A DNA stretch of 64,000 nucleotides from Bryobacterales bacterium (GTDB lineage: Bacteria; Acidobacteriota; Terriglobia; Bryobacterales; Bryobacteraceae). The stretch's first letter is position 1. The number at the start of each line of letters is the position of its first letter. A program made the translations under genes and the position numbers. The DNA is taken from positions 62,001-126,000 of the forward strand of contig JADJOP010000034.1 in assembly GCA_016713735.1 (NCBI GenBank). Direction: 5' to 3'. This document shows, piece by piece, positions 45,886 through 54,783 of this stretch. Below the pieces are notes generated by a model, which searched no databases, was not told the DNA's origin, and worked only from the letters and a program-made list of their open reading frames with translations.

Positions 45886-46213
45886 CCGGCTCTCATCCAA
45901 ACCGACAGACTTTCCTCTCGATTTTCACAAGATATCCACAGGACTTCAGCGGTCTGCGTCCACGATTAGCAGTGTTTTCGCCGGAAGTTCTCCCTCCTGA
46001 CGTGTAGTACTACCCCCCCAGGGCGTTTTCTCTACCACTCTTTTGATACATTTCTGTTGTCTCCCCCACTCTTCTTGCGGTAGTTCGTAACGAGCCCTAT
46101 CGGGGGAATGCCGGTGAGAGGGAAAAACCACTGGCATTCGAACCGCGGAAGCTGTGGGACTTGCGCGCGGCAAGTGACTCCCGGCTATGAAGTTGAGTGG
46201 AGGAGAGTCAAAG
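45886..46213 (+). promoter_or_regulatory. 328-base non-coding region with palindrome and stem-loops upstream of the sigma-like gene
   Basis: No gene is visible. GTAGTACTAC (46004-46013) is a perfect ten-base palindrome, followed at once by a run of seven C. GAATGCCGGTG (46106-46116) pairs with CCACTGGCATTC (46128-46139, one bulge) around an A-rich loop. TCCCCC (46062-46067) could instead pair with GGGGGA (46102-46107), overlapping that stem. ACTTGC/GCAAGT (46159-46175) forms another small hairpin. This looks like a structured leader for the gene at 46214; ligand or protein binding is unknown. Confidence 0.4.
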
Positions 46214-46873
46214 ATGATGGATCGATTGAGTGCACCGCACGAGAGTGCTGACCTTGGATCGCCTGAAAGTGACGCTGCCGCCCGCGATGAGTCAACGTTG
46301 ATGGCGGCCGAGCGCGACAGGTGGGTAGCCCTGGCCAGGCGCATAGAGGCCTGCGATGCCCAAGCCTGCAACGAGTTCAGGAACAACTACTACACCGGAG
46401 TGCGCGTGATGTTGAAACGGTCACTTGGCTCGGTCGGACTCGAAGCGTTCGTCGAGGAGACGCTCGCTGGGGCAATGGAGGAAATCCGGAAGGGACGCAT
46501 CCGCGACCCGCGCGAGTTTGTCCGGTTCCTGCGCACAGTAATCGAACGCCAGCAGGTGGCGGCGACCCACCGCCAGCCGCCCTGGGCCACTCCTGTGATG
46601 ACCACTATGGACCGTATCCGGATGCGCGAAACCGCACGCACCTTCGAACGGGCTCTCATGTCGTTCACCAAACGGGAACGCGATATCCTGGTGGGCTACT
46701 TCTCCCGCGGACTGACACGCCACGACCTGGAGTGCACCTACGGGGCGACCGAGGCGGAGCTCGATTCCCTGCGTTCGCGGCTGCAGGAACTGATCCATCC
46801 CCACCGCGGGCATCGCAGGATGTCGCAGGCCCGAACAAACCCGATCATGCGCCGGGCCGCCGCGGCAAGCTGA
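46214..46873 (+). CDS. Sigma-70-family-like regulator (ECF-type)
   Basis: 219 residues from ATG 46214, ten bases after GGAGG (46199-46203); an in-frame ATG at 46187 lies upstream of that site. Residues ~45-110 (LARRIEACDAQACNEFRNNYYT, FVEETLAGAMEEIRKGRI, PREFVRFLRTVIERQ) resemble the sigma region 2 helices with the usual LVQETFL-like segment. The C-terminus (ALMSFTKRERDILVGYFSRGL, then TRHDLECTYGATEAELDSLRSRLQ) is a sigma region 4 HTH. No anti-sigma gene is adjacent. A diverged ECF factor is the best call. Confidence 0.65.
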   Translation: MMDRLSAPHESADLGSPESDAAARDESTLMAAERDRWVALARRIEACDAQACNEFRNNYYTGVRVMLKRSLGSVGLEAFVEETLAGAMEEIRKGRIRDPREFVRFLRTVIERQQVAATHRQPPWATPVMTTMDRIRMRETARTFERALMSFTKRERDILVGYFSRGLTRHDLECTYGATEAELDSLRSRLQELIHPHRGHRRMSQARTNPIMRRAAAAS

Positions 46874-46924
46874 CAGGCTTGCCGCTCTCCTCCCGCAACC
46901 TCGCTGACCGTCCCCCTGGCCCGC

Positions 46925-47359
46925 TTAGTGGGCTCCCGTCGAGCCGAAGCCTCCGTCGCCCCGCGCGGATTCGTTCACTCGCGCCTCCTCCCATTCCACC
47001 GGCTCATAGCGCGCGACCACGAGTTGCGCAATGCGCTCGCCTTTCCGCACGGTGTAGGCCTCCCGCCCCAGGTTGAGCACGATCACCTTCACCTCGCCCC
47101 GGTAGCCGGGATCAATCGTGCCGGGCGAATTGGGCAGAATGAGGGCGTGCTTCAGCGCCAGGCCGCTCCGCATGCGGATCTGCCCCTCGCATCCGGACGG
47201 GATCTCCACGCGCAATCCGGTGGGGATGAGCCCGGGAACCCCCGGTTCCAGCCGCACCTCCTCCACAGCCCGCAGGTCCATCCCGGCGTCCTCCGTGGGA
47301 CCGTGGGCGTAGTGAGGAAGCTGGGCCTCGGGGTGAATGCGTTCGATGCGGATCTTCAT
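46925..47359 (-). CDS. dut: dUTP diphosphatase (dUTPase)
   Basis: 144 residues, ATG 47359. Trimeric dUTPase motifs in order: EDAGMDLRAVEE (motif 1), IRMRSGLALKHAL with the Arg-Ser-Gly (motif 2), LPNSPGTIDPGYRGEVKVIVLNL (motif 3, catalytic Asp), ERIAQLVVARYEPVEW (motif 4) and ARGDGGFGSTG (motif 5). It converts dUTP to dUMP, the substrate of thymidylate synthase. It is divergent from the ThyX-type gene with 29 bases between starts, so both promoters must overlap. Confidence 0.97.
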   Translation of the reverse strand: MKIRIERIHPEAQLPHYAHGPTEDAGMDLRAVEEVRLEPGVPGLIPTGLRVEIPSGCEGQIRMRSGLALKHALILPNSPGTIDPGYRGEVKVIVLNLGREAYTVRKGERIAQLVVARYEPVEWEEARVNESARGDGGFGSTGAH

Positions 47360-47388
47360 GGCGGTGGGCGAATGGCTACACTATCAGT

Positions 47389-48816
47389 TTGGCTGAGAAA
47401 CGAGTTGTGACGGTTGCCGGCGTTCCCCCAGAGGCGTGCGCCTACGCGCTGGCGCGCTATTCGCGCTCGCCTGACTCCATCGCGGCATCGCTCGAATGGG
47501 TGCGCACCCACGACTCCTCCAAGTTCCTCGACAGCTTCTATTTTCAATACGGCCACGCCTCCATTGCCGACCTCGGCCACCTCGTCTTTTGTTTTGAGGG
47601 CATCTCCGAACTGGCCGCCACTGAGGTGGAGGATGAGCAGTTGTGGGACGGACAGGCGCGGTCATCGCGCTACCAGGACTTTTCCCGCTCCGGCTTCCTC
47701 ACTCCCGCTGAGTTGAATGAGCGGCAGGTGGAGATCTACCAGCACGCGGGGCTCGACCTGCTGGCGGCCTACGAAAAAGTGCACGCCCAGGTGTTTGATC
47801 ACCTCACCGCCAAACTCCCGAAGCCGCCCGAAATGAAGCAGGACGCCTACCAGCGCAACCTCACCGCGCGCGCCTTCGACGTGGCTCGCTACCTGCTCTT
47901 CTTCGGCGTCCCGACCGGCGTGGGGCAGGTCGTCAGCATCCGCACGCTTGAGCGGCAGATCGCCCGCTTGCGGGGCAGCGACTACATCGAACTGCGCCAA
48001 CTCGCCGGCGAGATGGTCCGGGCCTGCGCGGAGAAACCTGATTGCGTGTGGGACCGCAGCGTGGCCCACGCACCGCTGGCTCCTACCTTGGCCAAGTACT
48101 GCGATGCCGATCCGCACCGCATCAAGGCCAGCGCCGATCTGAAGATGTGGGCAAAACAGAATCTCCCCCACGCCGCCGGCGCGCGCATCGATGACGTCGA
48201 TCTGCTCAAACCCGCCAACACGGCGGCCGACATCGTTGCCACCCTGCTCTATCCGGTGACCGACCGGCCCTTCCGGGAGCTTTACGACCTGGCCTGCAAG
48301 TGGAACGACGCCCGGCGCGCCGAGGTGATCGATGTGGCCATGCAGTCGCGCGCGCGGAAAGATGACCTGCTGCGCGAATTCCGCGGAAACCTGTACGCGT
48401 ACGACATCGTGATGGACATCGGCGCCTACCGTGATCTGCACCGTCACCGCCGCTGCCAGCAGTACCGCCAGGCTTACTCCGGCAAACTGGGCTATGAGAC
48501 TCCGACAGCCATTGGTGAAGCCGGCGCCGCCGACACCTACCACGACGCCATGCGCTCAGCCTTCGCCGCCATTGGACAGCTTCCCGAGCCCGGTTCCCAC
48601 TACCTCATGCCCTTCGGCGCGCGCGCACGCTTCCTCTTCAAGATGGACTTCGCCGAAGCGGAGTACATCTCGCGCCTGCGCTCAGGTGTGAAAGGCCACT
48701 TTTCCTACCGCAACATCGCCTGGCGCATGCGCGAGCGCATGGCGGCGCTGGAACCGGAACTGGGCCGTCTGATCGAAGCAACCCCACCCTGGATCGAAGA
48801 TCCCCTGACGAGATAG
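47389..48816 (+). CDS. FAD-dependent thymidylate synthase family (ThyX), double-length
   Basis: 475 residues from TTG 47389, about twice the usual ThyX length. The N-terminal half has FQYGHASIADLGHLVFCFEGI and ARSSRYQDFSRSGF (Ser92-Ser93-Arg94-Tyr95), like the dUMP-binding side of ThyX, but not the R-H-R. The C-terminal half has DIGAYRDLHRHRRCQQY with Arg352-His353-Arg354, the FAD-binding RHR, but the following Ser/Arg-Tyr part is degenerate. It may be a fused tandem ThyX in which the two halves share one motif, or a diverged relative with another role. The dut neighbour supports a thymidylate role. The start has no clear Shine-Dalgarno. Confidence 0.75.
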   Translation: MAEKRVVTVAGVPPEACAYALARYSRSPDSIAASLEWVRTHDSSKFLDSFYFQYGHASIADLGHLVFCFEGISELAATEVEDEQLWDGQARSSRYQDFSRSGFLTPAELNERQVEIYQHAGLDLLAAYEKVHAQVFDHLTAKLPKPPEMKQDAYQRNLTARAFDVARYLLFFGVPTGVGQVVSIRTLERQIARLRGSDYIELRQLAGEMVRACAEKPDCVWDRSVAHAPLAPTLAKYCDADPHRIKASADLKMWAKQNLPHAAGARIDDVDLLKPANTAADIVATLLYPVTDRPFRELYDLACKWNDARRAEVIDVAMQSRARKDDLLREFRGNLYAYDIVMDIGAYRDLHRHRRCQQYRQAYSGKLGYETPTAIGEAGAADTYHDAMRSAFAAIGQLPEPGSHYLMPFGARARFLFKMDFAEAEYISRLRSGVKGHFSYRNIAWRMRERMAALEPELGRLIEATPPWIEDPLTR

Positions 48817-48820
48817 AACC

Positions 48821-49117
48821 ATGAACCCCCAACCCACCAAGGTGAACGTGGCCCATACGGCCGACTACAAGGAAAGCTACGCCAACTCCGTGCAGGTGCG
48901 CGTGAACCTCTGGGACTTCTTCCTCATGTTCGGCACCATTCAGCAGAGCGTGCCCGACGAGGTGAACATCACAAACTTCCAGGGCATCTACCTGAGTCCG
49001 CAACAAGCCAAGGCGCTGGCCAACCTGCTCAACCAGAACCTGCAGCAATATGAGGCCGCCTTCGGCGTCATCCAACTGGAGCCTCTCAAACCAGGAGCCG
49101 GCGGACCCATCCACTAA
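48821..49117 (+). CDS. DUF3467 domain protein
   Basis: 98 residues, four bases after the ThyX stop. YKESYANSVQVRVNLWDFFLMFG, then NITNFQGIYLSPQQAKALANLLNQNL, is the complete DUF3467 pattern (an Arc-like or phage-tail-like small beta/alpha unit). Function unknown. It probably shares the thyX transcript. A weak hairpin (AGCCCC/GGGGCT, 49121-49139) follows without a U-tract. Confidence 0.85.
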   Translation: MNPQPTKVNVAHTADYKESYANSVQVRVNLWDFFLMFGTIQQSVPDEVNITNFQGIYLSPQQAKALANLLNQNLQQYEAAFGVIQLEPLKPGAGGPIH

Positions 49118-49200
49118 GCAAGCCCCTACAGGGGGGGCTCGCTTGTGCGAGGGTCCGCCGGCTGTGGCACCGGCCGGGTCTATGGAAGCCGGTGAACCGT

Positions 49201-49629
49201 TTAGTTGCCTGCGTCCGCGGTGGTTTCCCTCAGCTCAACAGCAAGCTGGATGTGCTTGGCTGCCAGTTCGAAGGACTCCTGCGCGGCGCGCCGGGACTGC
49301 ACCGCGAGGGCGCGCTCTTCGCGTCCCTGCTGCGGGGCCATGGCGGGCCACTTATGAGCCAGCGGCGACTTCGGCCTGGCCTCGAACTCCTTGGCCTTCT
49401 TCTCGTGCGCGATGGCTTTGGTTTCCATCGCCTCGCCCTGGAGGCGGAACATCTTGGCCACCTTGGCATGGTCAGCCGAGGTGTTGGCCTCCTGGGCCAT
49501 GCGGTGCAGCTTCGCCATCTCGCTCACAGACTCGGCGGCAGCGGCGCGGCCGATTCCGGCTGAGGTCAGCATCAGGGCGGCAACCGCTCCGGCTGCCGTG
49601 AGGGTCATGGTCTTGAAGAGGTTGTTCAT
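49201..49629 (-). CDS. Secreted helical protein of unknown function
   Basis: 142 residues. NLFKTMTLTAAGAVAALMLTSAGIGRAAAA is a Sec signal peptide. The mature part is almost entirely charged alpha-helix (VSEMAKLHRMAQEANTSADH, RLQGEAMETKAIAHEKKAKE, ESFELAAKHIQLAVELRE), likely a small periplasmic coiled bundle. I recognise no family. It lies between the DUF3467 gene (convergent) and the response regulator gene (same strand, 60 bases). Confidence 0.65.
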   Translation of the reverse strand: MNNLFKTMTLTAAGAVAALMLTSAGIGRAAAAESVSEMAKLHRMAQEANTSADHAKVAKMFRLQGEAMETKAIAHEKKAKEFEARPKSPLAHKWPAMAPQQGREERALAVQSRRAAQESFELAAKHIQLAVELRETTADAGN

Positions 49630-49689
49630 GTGATTCGTTCTCCCAGAACCATGAAACCGCGAATCACCCCTCCTTCCCCATCCGAAAAA

Positions 49690-50334
49690 TTACGTACCGC
49701 CCGCAATTCCCTCTTTGATTGCGTACTGCACCAACTCGGCGCTTGTCTTCAGGCCCAGATCGTCCATCATCTTGTACTTGTGGCTTTCCACCGTGCGCGC
49801 CGAGATGCCCAGAATGCCGCCGATCTCCTTCGCCGACTTGCCCTCGGCCAGCAATTGCAGGACTTCGCGCTGCCGCCCTGTCAGCTCAATGGTCTCCTTC
49901 ACGTGGCGGCGCGTTTCATCGAGCAACTCCGTCACGGCCGGATTGCGAACATGCGGCGACAAGTACGTGCCGCCGCGCAGGGCTGTCCGGATCGCCTCGA
50001 TCAACTCCTCCGAGGCCGAGTGCTTGAGCACATAGCCCGAGGCCCCCGCTTCCAGCGCCCGCGTCGCGTACACCACATCGGGGTGCATCGTGAGAAAGAC
50101 GACCTTCACCACGGAGCCGGCCTCGCGCAGTTTCCTCAACGCCTCAATCCCGTTCAGTAGAGGCATCGATATGTCGGCCACGATGACGTCCGGGTCGAGC
50201 GCCAGCCCCAACTCCACCATCTGTTGCCCGTTTGCCGCCTCGCCCACCAGCTCAAAGTCGTCGCGCAGCAGGCTGCGCAGGCCTTCCAGAATGATCTTGT
50301 GGTCATCAGCCAACAGAACGCTCGGTCTGCTCAT
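49690..50334 (-). CDS. NarL/LuxR-type response regulator
   Basis: 214 residues. The receiver domain has LLADDHKIILEGLRSLL, phosphorylation site Asp54 in VIVADISMPLLNG, FLTMHPDVVYA and GYVLKHSASEEL. The LuxR/GerE HTH follows (LTGRQREVLQLLAEGKSAKEIGGILGISARTV-type, residues ~150-205). It starts four bases inside the histidine kinase gene (ATGA), so it is the kinase's cognate regulator. The operon order is hyuA, kinase, regulator on the - strand. Confidence 0.95.
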   Translation of the reverse strand: MSRPSVLLADDHKIILEGLRSLLRDDFELVGEAANGQQMVELGLALDPDVIVADISMPLLNGIEALRKLREAGSVVKVVFLTMHPDVVYATRALEAGASGYVLKHSASEELIEAIRTALRGGTYLSPHVRNPAVTELLDETRRHVKETIELTGRQREVLQLLAEGKSAKEIGGILGISARTVESHKYKMMDDLGLKTSAELVQYAIKEGIAGGT

Positions 50335-52143
50335 ACAGGAGCCTCCACGGAGACACGTGTTCCCTTTCCTGGCGCCGAATCCACGGTGAACGTCCCGCCG
50401 ACGCTCCGCATCCGCTCAGCCATGCTCGCCAGGCCGATCCCGGCTCGCCCCCCGGCCGCCTGGCGGTCAAATCCCCGGCCGTCATCCCTGATGGTAAGCA
50501 ACACGCGCTCGCCTGCGCGCCGCAGCTCCAGCGTCACCTCACTCGCTTCGGCATGCTTTGCGATGTTGCGCAGAGATTCCTGAATGGTCCGGTAGAGCGC
50601 AAGCCGCAGCGCCGGCGGCAGGGTGTCCAATTCCCCTTCCACCCGCAGATCCACCGGGGGGCCGCCGCGTTCAAAGAACCCGCGGCACTCGCCCTCTACC
50701 GCCGCCGCCAGTCCGAGGTCATCCAGCGTCGAGGGGTGCAGCCGCCGCGACAGGCCATGAATGTCGTCGGAAAGCCGCGCCATCTGCTGCTGCAGCCGTT
50801 CCAATCCCGCCCGCCACTGCGCCGCATCGTCGGCGGGAAGGTGCTTCAGCCTCCCGGCCTCAATCGCAATCGTCGCCATGCGCTGCGTGATGTCGTCGTG
50901 CAGTTCGCGTGCCAGGCGCGTGCGCTCCTCCTCCTGCGAATTGATCAGCCGGTCGGTCAGCTCCTGCAGCTTGTGATGGGCGGCGTCGAGTTCGTCGCGC
51001 GAGACGGTGGTGTCGCGCAGATCCCCGGCCATGCGGTTGAACGACTCCGCCATCTGCCCCAACTCGTCCTGCGAACGCACGGGAATCCGCACCGTGAAAT
51101 CACCCGAGCCCAACTGGCGGGCCTGCGCCGCCAACTCCAGCACCGGCTGCGTGACTGAGCGGCCCAGCCACCACGCCGCCGTCAGGAAAACACAGGCCAC
51201 CACGGCCCCCCACCCCGCGATCCGCGCCCGCATGGCGCGAACCGGGGCCAGCGCCTGGCGCGAGTCAAGCTCGGCAATCAGCGTCCAGGCAACGTCGGGA
51301 ATGCGGATCGGAGCCGACGAGCGCAGCACCGGAACTCCGTCCGCGGCCCGCGCTCCCGCCCGCAACATGCCCTCCTTGCCCACGATGTACTCAAACGTGC
51401 CATCGCCATCGAGGACGCGGTTCACCTCATCGACTGAGACCTGAATGGCCAGCACGCCCTGCTTGATGCCGGCGCGCCAGATCGGCGCGGCCACGAAGGC
51501 CGCCAGCTCATGGTCTGACACGGCGTATGGCTCATAGTCCTCCATCACCGATTGCTCAATGCCGGGCAACGCCATCGCCCGCCGGAAGACGCGGGAAAGC
51601 CCGGTTCCCGCCAGCGGCGGCGACTCCAGGTCGCCCCCCAAATCCGCCTCTTTGACCACCGTATAGAGAATCCGCCCCTTGGTATCGATGAGGAAGATGT
51701 CGTAAAAGCCGAAAGCGCTCCGGTAGCGATGAAAGGTGGGATGGTAGCGCGCATGCAATTCACCATAACGGCCCCCCGGAAGGCTTCAGCAGCAACTCCC
51801 GCGACCCGGCCGGATGCGGGTTTTCGGCCAGGAACAGCCGCTGCAGCGCCGCCTTCCGTTTATCCTCGCTTGCCCCCAATGCCTTCCACGACGGGCCGAA
51901 CTCCTCCAAGGCGACGATCGCCGATTCGTCCGTGGAAAGCGCCAGCACATGGTTATGGATGTCGCGAAAGTACCGCTCCAATTGCCTCTTCTTGGCATCC
52001 CGCACCGCGGCCAGGCGCTGGTGGGTCGACTGCTCCAGAGCCACGCTGGCGCCGACGCTGGCCTCATAGCCGGTAACCGCGATGGCCACCAGCGCCAGCA
52101 GCACGAAGGCCGCCTGTAGCTTGGTCCGGTAGGATCGAAACAT
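50331..52143 (-). pseudogene. Membrane sensor histidine kinase (HisKA_3 type), interrupted by a frameshift in a C6 run at 51772-51777
   Basis: The 5' part starts at ATG 52143 (TKLQAAFVLLALVAIAVTGYEA, first membrane span; then a periplasmic sensor domain) and stops at 51760. The 3' part continues in the next frame with RYGELHARYHPTFHRYRSAF, FLIDTKGRILYTV (Cache-like), a second span (RIAGWGAVVACVFLTAAWWLG), HAMP, RLARELHDDITQRMATIAIE with the phospho-His of HisKA_3, and HATPase_c (VLLTIRDDGRGFDRQAAGGRAGIGL). Removing one C from the run of six restores one ORF of ~603 residues. Length is 3n+1. It is very likely a sequencing error. Confidence 0.88.
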
Positions 52144-54017
52144 CAGGCCCTGTGTATCACAAGGTTCCCCGTGCGGTCCACGAGCGCCGACCACGAGGCG
52201 GGAACCAAAGTGGTCGTGCCGTAGTCGAGAACCAGGAACGGACCCCGCCTCAATTTCCCTCCCACCTGGCCGCGACGCAAGAGAGGCACGTCCACCATTC
52301 GCCCGTCGAGGTAGATCCGCCGCGCGCCACAATGGCCGCGCTCGCGGGCCAGCGGGGCAATCTCAGGCTTCCCCACCGCCTTGCGCGCGCGAACCCGCAG
52401 CGTCACCACCTCCACGGCGCGCGACTCATCGGCGTATCCGTACACGCGCTTGTGCTCGGCGTGAAAATCTCCGCCCCAAGGTATGGTCAGCTCGTAGCTC
52501 TGCCCGGCGTACCGCACGTCGGCGCTGCGCTCAAGTCGAGCCCCACGAAGTTCGCGCGTTGCCCGTGCCCCCAGCCTGCGGAAACAGGGCTCGAAATCGG
52601 ACATCCCCAGCACTCCGGCCGCATAGTCGCGCACATTGTCCGCCATCAGCATGCCCAATGCGGATAGTGCCTCGGCAAAGCGCGGCACAAGAACGGTTCG
52701 CATACCCAGCCCCGCCGCCAGATCACAGGCGTGCAAACCGCCTCCGCCACCGAAAGCAACGAGAGTGTACTCACGCGGGTCATGGCCGCGCTCGATGGAA
52801 ACCGTGCGGATTGCGCGCTCCATGTTGGCGTTGGCCACGCGAAGGATGCCCGCCGCGGCTTGCTCCCACGTCAGTCCCAGCTGCTTCGCGATGCGCTCCA
52901 CCGCTTCCTGCGAACGATGCGGATGGATTGCCATTCCCCCGCTCAGGAACTGCTCCGGCCGGATGCGGCCCAAGGCCACCTGCGCGTCGGTGACCGTGCA
53001 CTCCTCGCCCCGGCCATAACAGGCCGGCCCTGGATCGGCGCCGGCGCTTTCCGGGCCCACGCGCAGCAGGCCGCCCGCATCCACGCGCGCAATCGATCCG
53101 CCGCCCGCGCCCACCGTGTGGATGTCGAGCATCGGAACCCGCACCGGCAGGCCATCCACATAGGCTTCCACCGTCTCCCGCGGCGCGCCGTCGCACAGGC
53201 TGACGTCGGTCGACGTGCCCCCCATGTCGAACCCCAAAATGCGCGTGAAGCCCGACCGCCGCGCCATCTCCAACGCGCCCACCACGCCGCCCGCCGGTCC
53301 TGACAGGATCGTCCGCACAGCCTGCTTCCGCGCCTCCTTCGCCGTCAGAAATCCGCCGTTGGATTGCATGATCGAGAGCCCGCCGAGCTTGCCCAGATAG
53401 TCGTTCATCAACGGCCCGACGTAGGCGTTCACAACCGTCGTCGAAGCGCGCTCATATTCGCGGAATTCCGGCGAAATCTCATGCGAGGCGCACACGTAGC
53501 CCAACTCGCGCAATTCCCGCAGCAGGGCCTTTTCGTGCGCCGGATTGCGGTAGGAGTGCAGCAGGCAGATGGCCACCGCCTCCACACCGGCGCGCTCCAG
53601 TTTACGCCGCAAGCCGGCCACGTCCAGCGGCTCATGGACCGTGCCGTCGTACAGAATCCGCTCCTGCACGCCGAAGCACAACGCCTCAGGCACAAGGCGC
53701 ACCGGCTGCGGCGGCATCAGGTTGTAGAGTTCGCGGCGGTTCTGGCGGGCGATGACGAGCATGTCTTCGAAGCCGGCCGTGGTCACAAAGGCCGTCCGCG
53801 CCCCCTTGCGCTCCAGCAGGGCGTTGGTAGCGACGGTGGAACCATGCACAACCTCGGGCCTGCCATCCCCCAGACTCCGCGCCCGCGCGATTCCGCCTCG
53901 GATCACTTCGTGCGGGGCTTGACGGCTCGACGCGAGCTTGAACACCTCCACACGCCCGTCCTCATGCAACAAAACAAAGTCCGTGAAGGTGCCGCCGGCG
54001 TCTATTCCAATGCGCAC
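52143..54017 (-). CDS. hyuA: Hydantoinase/oxoprolinase A-type protein
   Basis: 624 residues from GTG 54017. RIGIDAGGTFTDFVLLHEDG is the ASKHA ATP-binding start, followed by HGSTVATNALLERKGARTAFVTTAGF, HEISPEFREYERASTTVVNAYV, ILSGPAGGVVGALEMARR, FDMGGTSTDVSLCDG, HTVGAGGGSIARVD, and GPESAGADPGPACYGRG, the complete HyuA pattern. It hydrolyses hydantoins or 5-oxoproline with ATP. The usual partner HyuB is absent on either side; the next gene downstream is the sensor kinase, overlapping by one base. Confidence 0.9.
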   Translation of the reverse strand: MRIGIDAGGTFTDFVLLHEDGRVEVFKLASSRQAPHEVIRGGIARARSLGDGRPEVVHGSTVATNALLERKGARTAFVTTAGFEDMLVIARQNRRELYNLMPPQPVRLVPEALCFGVQERILYDGTVHEPLDVAGLRRKLERAGVEAVAICLLHSYRNPAHEKALLRELRELGYVCASHEISPEFREYERASTTVVNAYVGPLMNDYLGKLGGLSIMQSNGGFLTAKEARKQAVRTILSGPAGGVVGALEMARRSGFTRILGFDMGGTSTDVSLCDGAPRETVEAYVDGLPVRVPMLDIHTVGAGGGSIARVDAGGLLRVGPESAGADPGPACYGRGEECTVTDAQVALGRIRPEQFLSGGMAIHPHRSQEAVERIAKQLGLTWEQAAAGILRVANANMERAIRTVSIERGHDPREYTLVAFGGGGGLHACDLAAGLGMRTVLVPRFAEALSALGMLMADNVRDYAAGVLGMSDFEPCFRRLGARATRELRGARLERSADVRYAGQSYELTIPWGGDFHAEHKRVYGYADESRAVEVVTLRVRARKAVGKPEIAPLARERGHCGARRIYLDGRMVDVPLLRRGQVGGKLRRGPFLVLDYGTTTLVPASWSALVDRTGNLVIHRA

Positions 54018-54090
54018 TGTATTTCGATTTTCGCACTGACCCGGCCTCCGGCCACATCGCGCGTTACATTGGAAGAAGATTCCTCACCCC

Positions 54091-54783
54091 ATGATCGACC
54101 TCACCCAGGTCTCCAGAGTGTTTGCGGGCAAGCGGGAAGTAACCGCCCTTTACCCTTTGGACCTCACCATCCCCAAAGGCGAAATGGTCGCCATCATCGG
54201 CGCTTCCGGCTCGGGCAAGTCGACGTTGCTGAACCTCATCGGCGGCTTGGACCACCCCACCACGGGCACGATCTCCGTCGACGGAGCCACGCTCGGCACA
54301 CTCAGCGACGACGAACTGACCCGCGTCCGCCGCGACAAAATCGGCTTCGTCTTCCAGTTCTTCAACCTGCTGCCCAGCCTCAGCTGCACGGAGAATGTCT
54401 CTCTGCCCCTTCACCTGCGCGGATGGTCGAAACAGAAGACGCAGGATCGCGCCGCCGAGTTGCTCCACCTCGTCGGCCTCGGCAAGCGTGTAGACCATCT
54501 GCCCGACGAGCTTTCCGGCGGCGAACGCCAACGCGTCGCCATCGCGCGCGCCCTCAGCGTCTATCCCCCCATCCTTCTCGCCGACGAGCCCACCGGCAAC
54601 CTCGATTCCACCACCGGCGAAGAGATCCTGGGTCTCATCAAGGACCTCCACCGCCGCCTCGGAACCACCGTCCTCATCGTCACTCATGACATGACCGTCG
54701 CCCATGCCTGCGAACGCATTCTGCAGTTGAAAGACGGCGTCATCCTGGCCGACAGGCGCGTGGAGAGCCCGGCGGCGCAATGA
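54091..54783 (+). CDS. ABC transporter ATP-binding protein (LolD/MacB type)
   Basis: 230 residues. Walker A GASGSGKSTLLN (from Gly37), Q-loop FVFQFFNLLPSLSCTENV, signature LPDELSGGERQRVAIARAL, Walker B ILLADEPTGNLDS and H-loop VTHDMTVAHAC. QFFNLLPSLSCTENV is typical of LolD and MacB-type ATPases that power FtsX-fold permeases. Its stop overlaps the permease start (ATGA). First gene of a four-gene envelope cassette up to 59279. Confidence 0.93.
   Translation: MIDLTQVSRVFAGKREVTALYPLDLTIPKGEMVAIIGASGSGKSTLLNLIGGLDHPTTGTISVDGATLGTLSDDELTRVRRDKIGFVFQFFNLLPSLSCTENVSLPLHLRGWSKQKTQDRAAELLHLVGLGKRVDHLPDELSGGERQRVAIARALSVYPPILLADEPTGNLDSTTGEEILGLIKDLHRRLGTTVLIVTHDMTVAHACERILQLKDGVILADRRVESPAAQ

Noticed and set aside
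45925..45945. DnaA-box-like ATATCCACA near 45930
   Set aside because: One isolated imperfect box with no AT-rich unwinding region or dnaA/dnaN nearby; not an origin.
46091..46180. Possible cobalamin riboswitch upstream of the sigma-like gene (GCCGGTGAGAG-like core)
   Set aside because: Beyond GGGGGAATGCCGGTGAGAG the required B12-box and the CCCGCxACTGT segment are missing, and no B12 gene is downstream.
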